Source: Bilabrum cf. latius
Lineage: Eukaryota; Bigyra: Bicosoecida; Bigyra; Bicosoecida
Assembly (NCBI GenBank): GCA_965178125.1
Contig: OZ237764.1
Coordinates: forward strand, 372,001 to 436,000
DNA: 64,000 nt
Direction: 5' to 3'
Shown here: positions 11,862-23,253 of the stretch, piece by piece
Numbering within the stretch: the first letter of the stretch is position 1
Layout: every line of letters starts with the position of its first letter
Program-made: the position numbers and the translations under genes
Notes under the pieces: model-generated
What the model was told of the DNA's origin: nothing
Databases searched by the model: none
The model's input: only the letters and a program-made list of their open reading frames with translations

Positions 11862-14800
11862 TCAGCCCCACGACTCGTCAGTGTCAGCGCGAGATTGTCC
11901 AGTCAGTGCTGCGCCACCGCCCGTCGCCTACCCTGCGATGCCACCCCCTTCGGCCTCTGCATGGCCCATTGCGACCTCGAGTACGGCTGCAGCTGCCTGG
12001 ACCAGTAGCACAGTGTGCAGGAGTCCCTGCTAGGAGTGAGACCCTGCCCCTGCCCCTGCACGTGCAGCTTCCTCCAGCATCGTATCGGTGAGTGCCTTGA
12101 TCTTACCGAGAGCTGCAGAAACAAGCGGACCGTCAAGGTGAGAAAGGGGCGGCAGCAGCAGCAGCTACGCGACATCAGGCTGCTATCCTGCAGACGCAGA
12201 CGATAGGGCAGTTCGGAAGTTCTCGTAGTCTCGCACGCTGATTGCGTCTATGTCTGGTGACGCAGTGGCACTCAGCCCGAGGCCAAGCATGAGCAGCCCG
12301 CTCCGAATGGATTCGATTGCCGGCTTGGTTACGCCATCGACGTACTTTTGCAGGTCCGTAAACCCAGCCGAGTCTCTAAGTCGGCTTGCTGCATTTGCTT
12401 GCAGAAGCAGTAGCACGTACCTGGTGTTCAGCGCACCGAGTCCTGCGTGCAGCTGGATGCCCGGCGACTTCGTCCGAGTAGTAGACAATACACTAGCAGC
12501 TGCGTCGGCTTGGTGCATGCTACCAAGGCCACTCCCCGGTCTACAGCTAGCTGGCTGTGTTGCTCCCACCGGCACAGCTAAGTCCTTGTTGCTAGGCCCG
12601 CCCAGGCCGGGAGTATTCTCAGTCTTGCCTAAGCCATCAATTTCGCTGACAATCGCCGAATCGTCCTTCTTTTCCCCTGCACTTGCATACCGTGCATCTG
12701 CACTTCCTGCTGCAGGGCCATCATGGCCATCCGCTGTTCCTGCATGCCGTGCATCTGCACTTCCTGCTGCAGGGCCATCATGGCCATCCGCTGTTCCTGC
12801 ATGCCGTGCATCTGCACTTCCTGCTGCAGGGCCATCATGGCCATCCGCTGCACCTGCATGCCGTGCATCTGCACTTCCTGCTGCAGGGCCATGATGGCCA
12901 TCCGCTGCACCTGCATGCCGTGCATCTGCACTTCCTGCTGCAGGGCCATCATGGCCATCCGCTGCAGGCGTTTTCGCCGATAGCTGTCTACTAGCCTGTG
13001 GGTCTTCTTGATGTTCGCTGTCCAACGCACTCTCATGTGCAAGGTCCACCATGCTGTCGTTGACGCAATGCAGCATGCGTATGGAGTACCTTCCTGCCAT
13101 CACAGCCCTGAATGCCTCGATCTGAGGTAGAGAATCAGCATCCAGTAATCTATCCAGGTTTGTGTGCGCCGTTACCATCATGGCAGCGGCCTGGTCAAGC
13201 AGCGTGCTCACGTTGCACTCTAACGGAGCAGCCACGCCCCCCTCTTGCACACTTTCACTTGGCTCCCCATCACCTGCGGCACTACAAGTGGCATCGCCTA
13301 AAGCAGTCTTTGCCGTAGCCATCGGCACCCTCTCGCACTCGGGCGCGTGCCCCTCTACGTCAAGCACACCACCACCCGAGGGCCACAGCATGGTGAGCTT
13401 GTCCCCGATCCACGAGCGTATCTTGCCTTCGGATTTGTCGTCACCGTAACGCGCCCAGTGCTTGCCGTGAGCAATTTGGGAAGCTGCCAAGGAAACGAGC
13501 GATTTGCAGTCGACGAACTATTCGCTTGTAATTGGCTGAAGCTTCGCGCTGCTGTGGCCCTGCTCGCCGTATCTGCTCCGTGCCTGCTCGCCGCCGTGCG
13601 CCATGGCCTCCTTTTCAGCCGAATCGACGGCATCCACAGGCAAGAGAAAATCACCAGCGGCAAACCGAAATCCACTGGGCGCATCTGTTTCCGGAGCCGA
13701 GCCTGCGCTGGCAGCAACAGACTAGCCCGCTGCAGTCGCCGCAGACTAGTCCTCTTCCATGCAAGCAATCTTATTCCTCGCTTCCGGTGCCACGATCCCC
13801 GCAGTCTCCAGATCCACGCATGCCAGCATCGACCTGCACGCGTGCTCCCATTCCTCCACGCGGTACCATGCTCGCATCAGCGGGTGGTGCGGGTCGACAG
13901 GCACGGATTTGCATGCCGGACTGCTGGGTTCTTTCTCCGCGGTTGCCTTGTCCATCCATCGGGACATTGGCCTGTCCATTGCGTGCACTAGGTGGGGGTT
14001 GTGCTCACCCGGCGAAAATCGAGCACGCACGTCGTCGAGATCAGCGTGGTACGAGGTCCATTCTTTGCTTGGAGGTTGACTGTTGGTCACCTAGAGTCTA
14101 GATTGGGACCAACCCTCCTCGCCGCTCGCTTGGAGTTCAGTGCTGACCTAGCTAAACAGAAAATTCTCCTTAGATTCACCCTTGTCCTAACACAAGACCA
14201 CCACTATTGAGTTGTTGGGGCGTCCGTTGGATAGCTGCAGCGCATAGCAGCCCATGTATTCCCCTGTTCGCTTGCTAGACTGCTGACAAGCACTCATGAT
14301 GTAGTTCCGGGCGATGATCTTATCTCCGTCCAGGGGATTCTTTGGGTCAATGGCCAGATAGGGGCCGTATCGAGCCTCTCGAACGGCAGGCACAATACCG
14401 TTAGATGCACGGTCGGGGTTCCTCGGCCTGCTGCATGAGAAAGCTCGCCTGTATAGGCCTTGGATCGGCAGCGGGAACTGCCGCTGGGCCAGACAGGGCC
14501 AATTCTCGACAGCACCTGCCGATACAGATGCATCTATTGCCGTCTCCTGCCCGGGCTATGGGAATGCGTCAGACAGTTCTTGGCAGATACCGGAGCGCAG
14601 TTTTTTGACTGCCTCACTCATCCGGTCAGTCCACTTGGGGACTTCTGCCTTAGGACTCGCTTCGGCGCTTTCGTCGCCCTGAGTACCGTAGGTATACACG
14701 TCGTTGTCCTACCGTTCGAAGTACAGCAGCCCCTCCGGCAGTCCAGACCTAGCAGGGTTCAGGCGCAGCTTCTTGTGCGTGATCGGAGAAGGGCTCGGCG

Positions 14801-15969
14801 GGGATGCGGCACCCGCGGCCCCCGCGTCAGTCGCTGACCGTGCACCTCCGGTCGCGGCGCCACTCCCACCTTCAGCTGCTCTCTCGACGCCATGGGTCGG
14901 CGCCTCCTCGTGTTCTAAAGCGTGCCGAAGAGCCAGGATGTGTTCATCCCACACCTTCCTCCAGGCCTCTGCCACCGGCAGTTGCTGGTCGGTGCGACCA
15001 CTTTTCCCATCCGAGCTGAGACTGCCTGAGCTGAGTGATGATCCCGACTGACTGCCGGCTGGCGCTTGGCCGCCTTCTTTCTTAGCAGATCGGTACCGTG
15101 ATCGAGTATGTTTCTCTGCTGATGGCGGCTACTTTGCTGGGATCAGTTCATCGGTGCGCGGCCCCGCGGTGATTGCCCCCCTCGGCATCCATGTGCCCGG
15201 CCACAGCTGGATGGGGGCGGGCTTGCCTGTCGTTTCAAGCGTCCCGTCCGGCTTTTCGCTCCGTGCCTCCGCGTCAAGTAGCAATCCTGACACGGCCACG
15301 ACCGGGGGCAGATACCTAAACACGTTCCCGCCCGGGGGGCGGTTCCAGTCCGCGGCTGGCGCGGAGTGGCTCAGGATCAGCCCGCCATTGTGCTCCCACG
15401 GGCACAGGCGCAGCAGCCACGTCCCCGGCTTGTGCACAATGCCCAGCAGCAAGTCCGCCGCAGGACGGGTCTGCATGCCCTAGAAGCAGTTGAATGCCAC
15501 GTCCAGGGCCAGCAGCCGGAAGGAAGCCTCCATCACGCAGAGTTTCCAAGAGTTGGGATCATCCTTGTTCCATAGGTCGTTCACGTTCATGCACATCATG
15601 ACGCCAAGCAGATCGAGGAAGAGGACATCTCTGGTGGAGCAATGCTGGCTGAATGTGAATTCGGGCGAATCTTCAAGTTGATCGAAAGGTGCAGCTGGCG
15701 GCTTGCCCACCTGGTTGAGTGCCAGTTTCCAGACGGCGATGCATCGGCCAGCCACACCATCAGATACTCCCGACTCAATGAGAAGATCCTTTACAGCTGA
15801 GCTAAAAATTTTCCACGGCAATCTGGGAAGGAGCTGATTTTGACTGCGATCCAAACAAGTATGGCAAGATCATAATGCATTATGAGGGCTGCGTCACTTT
15901 CTTCTACGGCGCCGTTATGCACCCTTACTCTGCAAACATGGACTTCCATGCTTCAACTGCTGCTATCAT
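11862..15969 (-). CDS. Large tandem-family protein C (1,340 residues, unknown function)
   Basis: Third member of the tandem family. Exon 1 is 15969-15929 (MIAAVEAWKSMFA plus two bases), the intron 15928-15844 (GTAAGG...CGCAG), and exon 2 runs from 15843 to TGA at 11864-11862. About 14 in-frame TAGs are read as Gln. It shares the N-terminal LLPRLPW block, the WKLALNQVGKPPAAPF block, the EYMGCYALQL, RPMSRWMDK, WYRVEEWEHACRSMLACVDL and APECERVPMA blocks. C alone has a 20-residue tandem repeat (GPAAGSADARHAG-type, five copies) encoded by a 60-bp minisatellite, and an Ala/Leu-rich helical C-terminus. Upstream of exon 2 an in-frame TGA requires splicing, which supports the intron. Function unknown. 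Confidence 0.8.
12684..12968. repeat. 60-bp minisatellite, about five copies, inside gene C
   Basis: A 60-bp unit containing CTGCAGGGCCATCATGGCCA recurs about five times with a few substitutions (for example ATC/ATG changes at the palindromic core). On the coding (minus) strand it gives a 20-residue repeat with the core GPAAGSADARH. Because the period is a multiple of three, other frames on both strands also stay open. Confidence 0.95.
14091..14093 (-). other. In-frame TAG aligned with CAG in gene B
   Basis: Gene C reads SRL-TAG-V; gene B reads PRL-CAG-L (9575-9573) at the same place in the GWGTPRL/GWSQSRL segment; gene A has CGA (Arg). Confidence 0.75.
15480..15482 (-). other. In-frame TAG aligned with CAG in genes A and B
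   Basis: Gene C reads AFNCF-TAG-GMQTRPAAD. Genes A (7697-7695) and B (11141-11139) read AFNCF-CAG-GMQTRPAAD, in a stretch that is nearly identical at the DNA level. This is a one-base CAG-to-TAG change in a conserved block. Confidence 0.95.
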
Positions 15970-16042
15970 TTAGGTTGCGGGCTCTTGAGTGTTTGCGAAT
16001 GCGATATTAATCTGAATTAGTCGATCAATACGCACGCAACAA

Positions 16043-19000
16043 TTAACCGACGCTCGCCCCGCTCGGCAGCCATACTTTGCTGAAGTCCTCCAAGCTCGTT
16101 GCAGCTTTGGACTTCCTGCCAAGCCCCAGCTTGGCGCATCGAGTGCGAGTAGCTGTCTTTTTGGCAGCTTGCCCCCTCGTGCCATGGAACACAGGCCGAG
16201 AGATAGCTTGCCTTCTTTCGTGCTACAGGTTCCAATTCGAAGCTGGCCTGGCCCTACCGCCCTTCCCCGACCCAGCCCTGGATGGCCCCTTCCTCTTCGA
16301 TGATATCTGCTTGGATTCCCTCCCGGCACTCACCACGAGAGTGCCCCCTGGCGCGCCGTCCACGTCAACCTGCACCACGACTTCAACACCGGTTCCTGCT
16401 CCACTTTCTGTACTTCTTCTAGCCTAAGCATGCCGCCGTGGTTTGGAAGAGCCTACCATATGCTGTATTGTTGCTGACGGTAGCATCTGCCTCCCGTTAG
16501 TCCCCTCACGGCCATTGGTGCTGCCCGGTGCCACCCTGCTGTCCTTGACACCTGTCACCGGCAAAGCGCTGGCAGCGTCACCAGCACGTCCTCTAGGACT
16601 CGACCGGCCGGCAACTACGCGCGGGACAGGGCTGGCGGGCGCAGGGCTCCGAAGAACTGGTGGGATAGTCGACTCTAGGCCGGTGGCAGTGCCTGCCGCT
16701 GTGCTTGGCGAGCCGCGCCAGCCTCGTATCTTGCTGCCGCTGCCAGTTGCGTGCGATTCGCGGATTCTTCGATCGCTTGGAGATCCAATGCGGCGACCGC
16801 TACGCCCCGCACCGAGCCTGTCGCCAAAAGATGCACCAGCCTGTACTCCTAGCTGCAGTTGCTGCCCTAGCGCAGGACCATCGGGCATACTCGAGTGCAT
16901 GAACGGAAGGGATCGGGCCTCGGCAGCAGCAACACCAAGCTGCGATCGCACACCGGGAGGAACGATTTTCTGCTCGCCGCTGCCATCGATCGGACTGCTT
17001 CGAGATCCGTCATTCCTGCCATCCCTGGGCCGAGACGAGGATGGGACCGCCACTGACGAGGCCTGGCTCGACCCAAGCTGGCCCGCCCACTTGGCCGCCT
17101 TCTGCCACGCTGACTCTAGAGCCTTCGCGTGCGGCGGGGGAGACATGCCACGGGCCAGCGCGCGGCCAAGCCAGGCGCTGCTTCCCATCCCCGCGCTTGC
17201 TCCGCGATCAACATCTGCTCCGTTTGAGCCTAGAGCGCTGCCCAGCGCAGATCCCGAATCCACGCTCCTGCGCGCATCTGTACCAGCGTTCCTTCGCCTG
17301 CTCGCAGCTTCCTGGATTGCGTCCAGGTGCGCGCGAGCAGCCCGCACCAGCCGCCTGCACGCCCGCTGCCCCCGTATGCACGCGGCCATCGCGTCCTCCC
17401 TCTGCATGCTGGCCCGCTCGTGCGCCCGCCTCCAGTGATCCACAAGGGTCTGTGCGGCGGCCTCGGCCTCGGCCCTAGCGGTTGCAACCGCCTCCATGGC
17501 CACCGCCTCGGGTACCGTTGCATCCTCTGCAGCTACTGCCGTGGTGGTGTGCCTAGAGTCGGGTGGCTCAGTACTACTTGAAGCAGGAGCCTTGGCCACC
17601 ACAGCGGCCACACACAGAGACGCTGATACGGACGAAGCATAGGCGCGAGGGCTCTGCCGGTTCACTGTTCTTGAAGAGCTCCCGCTGAGTCGCCCGCTAT
17701 TGATCGTAGCCTACTGCCGAAGCTCCATCACATCTTTCTGCAGCCTCACGATGGTGGCATCTCGCTCTTGCAGCCGACCCGAAGTGTATCGCGCTCGCTG
17801 TTCGGCGCTTTCGCGCTACTTTTCAAGACCATCGTTCTGCGTCTTGATCCGATCCAGTTGTTCCCTCAGACGCGCGTTGTCCAGATGGGCCAGCCGCGCA
17901 GTCTCCGCGCTCGCCTCTGCCCTGGCTCGCTACCGCCCCGCCTCCGCTGCCAGCTTCTCACCCACCACCTCTCCCTGCGCACTCGTCACACTTGTGCCCA
18001 CCAGGTGCTCCCAGTCCTCATCCCTGGCCCGGTCCGCGGCTTTGACTACCCCCGCGGCGGAGACGCCGCGCTGCTGGCCCGCGATCCGAGCCGCCTCCTC
18101 CGCTGCTGCGACCCTCGCGGCAGCAGCCCGCACCGCAGCAGCTAAGGCCCCCTGCATCGCGCTCGTCCGGTTCATGGATGCGCGCATGGCCCGCGCGCTC
18201 TCCTCTGCGGCCATGGCGCGGGCGTCCGCCGCTTCTGCCCTCGTCCTTGCAGCGGCTGCCTCTGCCTCAGCCGCCTCCCACCTCTCCTGGCACTCGTCGG
18301 CGTACCGCTTCCATCGCATGGCAACCGCTTCTTCCCTGGCACCGGGAGAGGTGGCGCCGGTGATGTCCAGACGGGTCGGTGATCCGTGTGACGAGTGCGA
18401 CGACTCTCCGGTGTTCCGTTGGGGGCTTCCCACGGAGCTCGCGCTTCCGTTGATGTCGTGGTCTCCTTGGGCCATTGCATCTGCTGCCGCCTGCCGTCGA
18501 CTGTCCCGCTTTAGTGAGGATGGCAGGGAATCTAGTAGGTCTGGAGCATGCTGGGTTAACAAGTTATCGTCTTCTTCTGCGCGTGCACCGCCACCTTGAG
18601 GTTGGCGATCATCGGCTGTGCGCTTCTCTGTGGCCTTGCCTTGCCGCCCCGCGGCGGCGCCGGCTGATGTCGTCTTTCCTGCCGGCGGACGATCCCGGGG
18701 CCCATTCGGCAGTTGGGCTGCATCAACATGCCGGGACTCCTGAAGTTCTGTGCTGCCTTTTGAATCTTCAAGAGTCCCGTCAAGCACTGCATCCAGGGCT
18801 GCAATCGCCTCGCTCGCGGCTTCGTCGTCCATGGCACCGGCACCGCCGGACGCTGACCGCGGCTCTGCCGGCGGCACATCGTATCCAGAGTCTTGCTCAT
18901 CCTCCGAGTCTGAATCCGAGCCAAACACATCCTCGACTGACAGGTCCCCGTGCCTGACAACCTGAGCGATCTCAGCATCGGACCTTCGCACGGAAGACTT

Positions 19001-19261
19001 GCCTCGGCTGCCCTAGCCATCGCTAACCATACTGCTCTCCATCTGGGGTAGATCCATTTTAATCCACTCGAACTCGCTGCTTGTGCCTATACTCTTGCGC
19101 TTGGTATCCTCGATTGCCTTCTTCGAGTATCGGCGGGAGACTCTGCGAGGCGCGGTCGAGATCTACGGATGATTCGAATCAGCTTCTGCTCCAGGGCTCC
19201 CACCAGTAGGTACAATAGCTAACTGAGAACGATCTACTGCCCCAGAACCTGCGGGGTCCAT
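16043..19261 (-). CDS. Coiled-coil, Ala/Ser-rich protein of unknown function
   Basis: Open from ATG at 19261 to TAA at 16045-16043, 1,072 residues, with seven in-frame TAGs read as Gln. Order: a basic N-terminal patch (RRVSRRYSKKAIEDTKRKS); an acidic segment (FGSDSDSEDEQDSG); low-complexity sequence; an Ala/Arg/Glu-rich helical region; a classic coiled coil (RLREQLDRIKTQNDGLEKQ, RLQERDATIVRLQKDVMEL); then a Ser/Arg/Gly-rich, positively charged tail with SP and RSP sites. Three TAGs fall in heptad-rich coil sequence (EAGR-TAG, LEK-TAG, LRQ-TAG), where Gln is normal. The frame stays open upstream to about 19465 with coding-like sequence, so a first exon may be missing; it lies just beyond the transporter's stop. 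I do not recognise the family; nuclear or cytoskeletal roles are both possible. Confidence 0.7.
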
Positions 19262-19474
19262 ATTCTGTTGATATTCGAAGCAGTTCGAGTTTGAATCTTG
19301 TGGTTCCGGTATTTCAGATCCAGCCAGGTCACGTGGGGGCAGCAAAACAAGCTTGAACGTGCGCCAGATAGCATGCAATCGAAATCTGTTGTATTTTGCA
19401 CCTGCTTGGGCGTACTGCTTGATAGTTAACACATTCCATCCCCTCCCTCTTCCCCCCAGTGGCACAGGTCTCAG

Positions 19475-22400
19475 TCACTGCCCCCCCTGTTTCTCAAAGG
19501 CAGCGCGATACAAATGGGCCGGAATCGCCTGCACGCCGGCCGCGTCCCCGAACATGGGCAGCCGCTGGGACCTCGCCTGCGCCCTCTGCCTCGCCACCAT
19601 GGAGGACCGAGGCGACAGCTGCATGTCGCCCTCCGCCACCACCTTCTTGACGCCGCCCGTCACGCGCATGCTCGCCAAAAATTCGCTGGCCTCGTCGTTG
19701 CTCGGCTTGATCCTCAAACTAGACGTCACAGGGGCCTCCACCGCCACTTTGACCAGCCCGCCTTTGCTCACCTGGCTACCGCTGCCCTGGCTGCCAGTGC
19801 CCGAAGAAGCCTGCCTGCCGCGGCCCCTGTGACGATCAGGCCCCGACCAGTTGGGCGGCTTGGCGCTGCCAGTGGTCGAGTCCCACCCCACGGACTTGAG
19901 GTCGTCCGTCATGCCGTGGCTGGTGTTGGACTGCCTGTGACCGTGCTTGGTGTGGCCCATGGTGCTCTCCCCGTGGCTGGCCTGCCCGTTCCCTTGCCCC
20001 GTGCCCTTGGATTTCACAAAGTACCGCGTGCCTGCGTCGCCGGTATGATTCCCGGATGCTGCCCCAGCGTGGGCCGAGGTGGATTTCCGGAGCGTATTCT
20101 TCAGATTGTCGATGTCGTCCAGCGAATCCTGCCTCTTAAAGGGGACATGGCTGCTGCTACCATCCTCCACCTGCCCGCCGCTCCTGCCAGCCATCTCCTT
20201 GCTCCTGCCAGTTGGCATCTTGCCCAGCTCCAGCCCGCTGCCCACGGCCCGGAGCACCCCAGCTGAGTCCCTTACCGCACCGCCACCGCCACCGCCACCG
20301 CCACCGCCACCTCCTCCGACCTCAGAGTTGCCCGCCGTCCACACCTGCTGGGCCCCCTCATCGTCAGACCCCACAGTGGCATGAGCTAGCCCTACTGCCC
20401 CGCCCTGGCTGCTCGCCTCCTGCCCGTTCTTGCCCTCCCCCTCCTCGTCCTCGTTCTCAGACTCCACCAGCTCGTCGTGCTCCTCGCCCTGCTTGGTGTA
20501 GACCAGCTCGTCCTTCTTCTCCTGCAGCACCTCGTTGATCTCCTGCTGCGTGAAGTACGTACGCTCCGAGCGATGCCTCACCAAGGACTTCCGCCTATTC
20601 ATCCCCTTCTTCTTCTCAACCCTCTTGCCGTTAGACGCACGGGAACCGGCGCGGTGGATGCTGCTCCTCTTCCTGCCGATCGCAGCCCCGCTCTCATCCA
20701 CACCCACGGCCTGCAATGCAGCCTTGACCGCATTCATGACGTGCGCCTGCAGCTGCTCCTGGGTCATGCCAGGCGCACCGGCGGGGAACATGCTGGTCGA
20801 GCTGCTGCCCATTGATGCAGCAGACCGCTCCGACCTAGCGTCCTGGTTGAGGCCACCCGCCCCAACGCTCCTGCTTTGGCCCTCCCACCTGCCACTCGCT
20901 TCTGTGGTGGCTCGCCTGTCTTCAGACGTGGGCAGCAGCACGCCCTTGTCCGCCGAGTCGGGGCCTATGGGGAGACCCGGCCGTTCGTGCACCCCGGTTG
21001 GATCGCCCATCGATTGGGGCGCGCCGCCCATGAGTGCCGCGCTGCTGGTGGCAGGCAGGATCGCAGCGGAGGCGGATGCGACTGCCGATGCGACCTTGGC
21101 GATGTCTTCTTGCGACATGCGTCTGCCACCGTGCTTCTTCCTCCTCCTCATCGTTGAGCCGCTGGTCACGGTTCGGCCGTCGGTCCCGCCCCCCGTCGCA
21201 CTGCCTGTACCGTTGTCATTGTCGTCGTCGTCGTCGCTGTCTCTATCGAACTCGTCGTCTTCCTCAATGGACTGACCATCATCGTCAAGCGGGGTGATCT
21301 CGGTGAGCCGGACGAGCACGTGGTTGTGCTCCGCTTCATCCAGCCCCCTCTTCTCCTCGTCTTCTGTGACACGCACGGGGATGCACAGCCCCGTGGTGAG
21401 GATGCCAAGAGCGCAGGAGAGACCGCCTATCAGAGCCACCGCGCAGCACGTCGCCAGCTGCACGCCGAACTGCCGCAGCCCGCCTCCGTGGAAGAGGCCA
21501 GGGGTCGACGCGTCCGTCCCGTAGATGTAATCGTTGCCCGGCAGCGTGTGATCGTTCGCGAACAGCCCGACCATGAGCATCCCCATGATCCCGTTGACGA
21601 AGTGGCATGGCAGCGCTGCTACGGGGTCGTCGATCCGGAACCAGACGAAGAGATGCCCAGAGAGCATTCCGATGACGGACCCAATCACTCCGATGATGGC
21701 AGCCTCCCACGGCTGGATGCTCGCACAGGGCGCAGTGACGCAGACCAGCGCCGAGATGACCCCAGTGACAATTTCGTTCGTATCAACGTAGGCCGGGTGC
21801 TGTATCTAAGACCAGATAATGGAGACGATGCAGCCGGTACCGCTGGCAATTGCAGTGTTCACGCCAGCCAGACCGGCCGTGACCTCGGCCCCGTTGGCAA
21901 TGGACCCTGTGGAGGAGGCGTCAAACGCTACCCAGGCGATGACTAGGAGAATGCAGCCAAAAATCGTGTTCAGTGGGCTAGACCTCGTGGGGAAGTACCT
22001 GCCTGAAGGGCTAAAGACACCTGTGCGGGGGCCGAGCATGATCGTCCCCACGAGACCAGCAGAGCCGCCGCACAGATGCACCGCCGCTGAGCCCGCGAAA
22101 TCGATCACTCCGAGCTCCCCGGCCCAGCCGTCTGTTCCCCAGATCCAGTGGGCGGCAAGGGGGTACGCCAGGCAAATGATCCACAGAGAGAGCACAACGT
22201 AGGCCCTGAAACCCGTCCTTCCCGCCACGGCACCGCTCAGAATCGTTGTTGACGTGGATGCAAACGACCACGACCAAATCCACGCCATGAAGTCCGTGTA
22301 TGGTGGCAGCAGCAAGAAGTCGCCCTCCCCCGTGATTGGATTTGCTCCACCAGCATCGTTCGTGCCGAACGCGAGCCCCCACCCAATCACATAGAATCCA

Positions 22401-22951
22401 AATGCGCCTACGCACATATCGCTCAAGTTCTGCGGTATCGCGGACGGGCCGGGTACGAAGAAAGACTCTGTTGGCGTACAACGGCTCGTTGCTCGAGGAA
22501 TCCGATCGTTCGAAACTGGGCATTCCGCGGAATCAGTCATGCCAGCTTACCTTTGTTATGATACTGATTGAGCTAGATGAGCTGACTGCTCCAGCTTCCA
22601 GCCTGCGAACGTGGGATGGTTATGCGTGATGTGGAGCGAACTAGAGTGCGACAGGAAAGCCGAATCAGTTGCGACAATAGCTGCCCTACTCATATGATGC
22701 CACGTACAAACAAATACACACGATAAAATCCGACTATGCTACGGCTGAAAAACAAAACGAACCCTGCACTGAGGCTGTTGCAGTCGTAGTCTGCGCACGA
22801 ACTGGTTTCCTACTTACATGGCAAAGCCTGCTTGCATTGTGAGAATTATCAAGGCATTTGAGAACAACCACGCCCCGTCTGCAGCAGCTTGATTCGCTTC
22901 TGTCGCCATCTCAAGGGCAAGGACTCTTGATTCCAGCTCCTGAAGAGACAT
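19475..22951 (-). CDS. AMT: Ammonium transporter (AMT/Rh family) with long cytoplasmic tail
   Basis: Three exons: 22951-22818, 22602-22551 and 22429-19475 (TGA), 1,046 residues. Splicing restores the N-terminal family signature across the junctions (AGFAM|LEAGAV...ITK|NLSDMCVGA), and the exon lengths sum to whole codons. Conserved features include DFAGSAAVHLCGG and PCHFVNGIMGML, each with the pore histidine expected in AMT proteins, plus about ten hydrophobic segments. One TAG (21806-21808) lies in a loop and is read as Gln. The transporter core ends near residue 480; the remaining ~560 residues are low-complexity and charged, with a poly-Gly run and a basic NGKRVEKKKGMNRRK stretch. AMT tails normally regulate gating but are far shorter. 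Predicted role: ammonium uptake at the plasma membrane or a vacuole. Confidence 0.92.
20277..20315. repeat. CCGCCA-type simple repeat in the transporter tail
   Basis: Tandem CCACCG units encode a run of about 13 glycines on the minus strand in the cytoplasmic tail of the ammonium transporter. Confidence 0.9.
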
Positions 22952-23253
22952 TGTCACGTTTACTGCCTGCAAGGTCCTACCTCTCAAAAGCGCTACAGTG
23001 GCGGTCGAAACACCAGCGGACTCTGTGAATTGCATTAAACTAGTAAGTAGTACAATCATACACGCCGGGGCGGAGAGGATGCTCCACATGTGCCCAATCG
23101 CGACGATGATTGGAATCGCGTGGTGTGTTGTCACGTCGCACTACATGGTCGCAACTTGCTACTCGGAGTCTGCTAGTTCTAATTCCGCCGAGACACTTGG
23201 AGCGCGCATTTACTCATCAATATAAACCCAACTTCCAAAGTCCAAGCCATGAA

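Noticed and set aside
12629-13042. Overlapping open frames through the minisatellite on both strands
   Set aside because: They arise because the 60-bp unit is a multiple of three; the frame of gene C alone continues into conserved family blocks.
3300-15969. A/B/C as retroelement or transposon ORFs
   Set aside because: No reverse transcriptase, integrase, transposase, terminal repeats or target duplications are visible; each has a conserved spliced first exon like a host gene.
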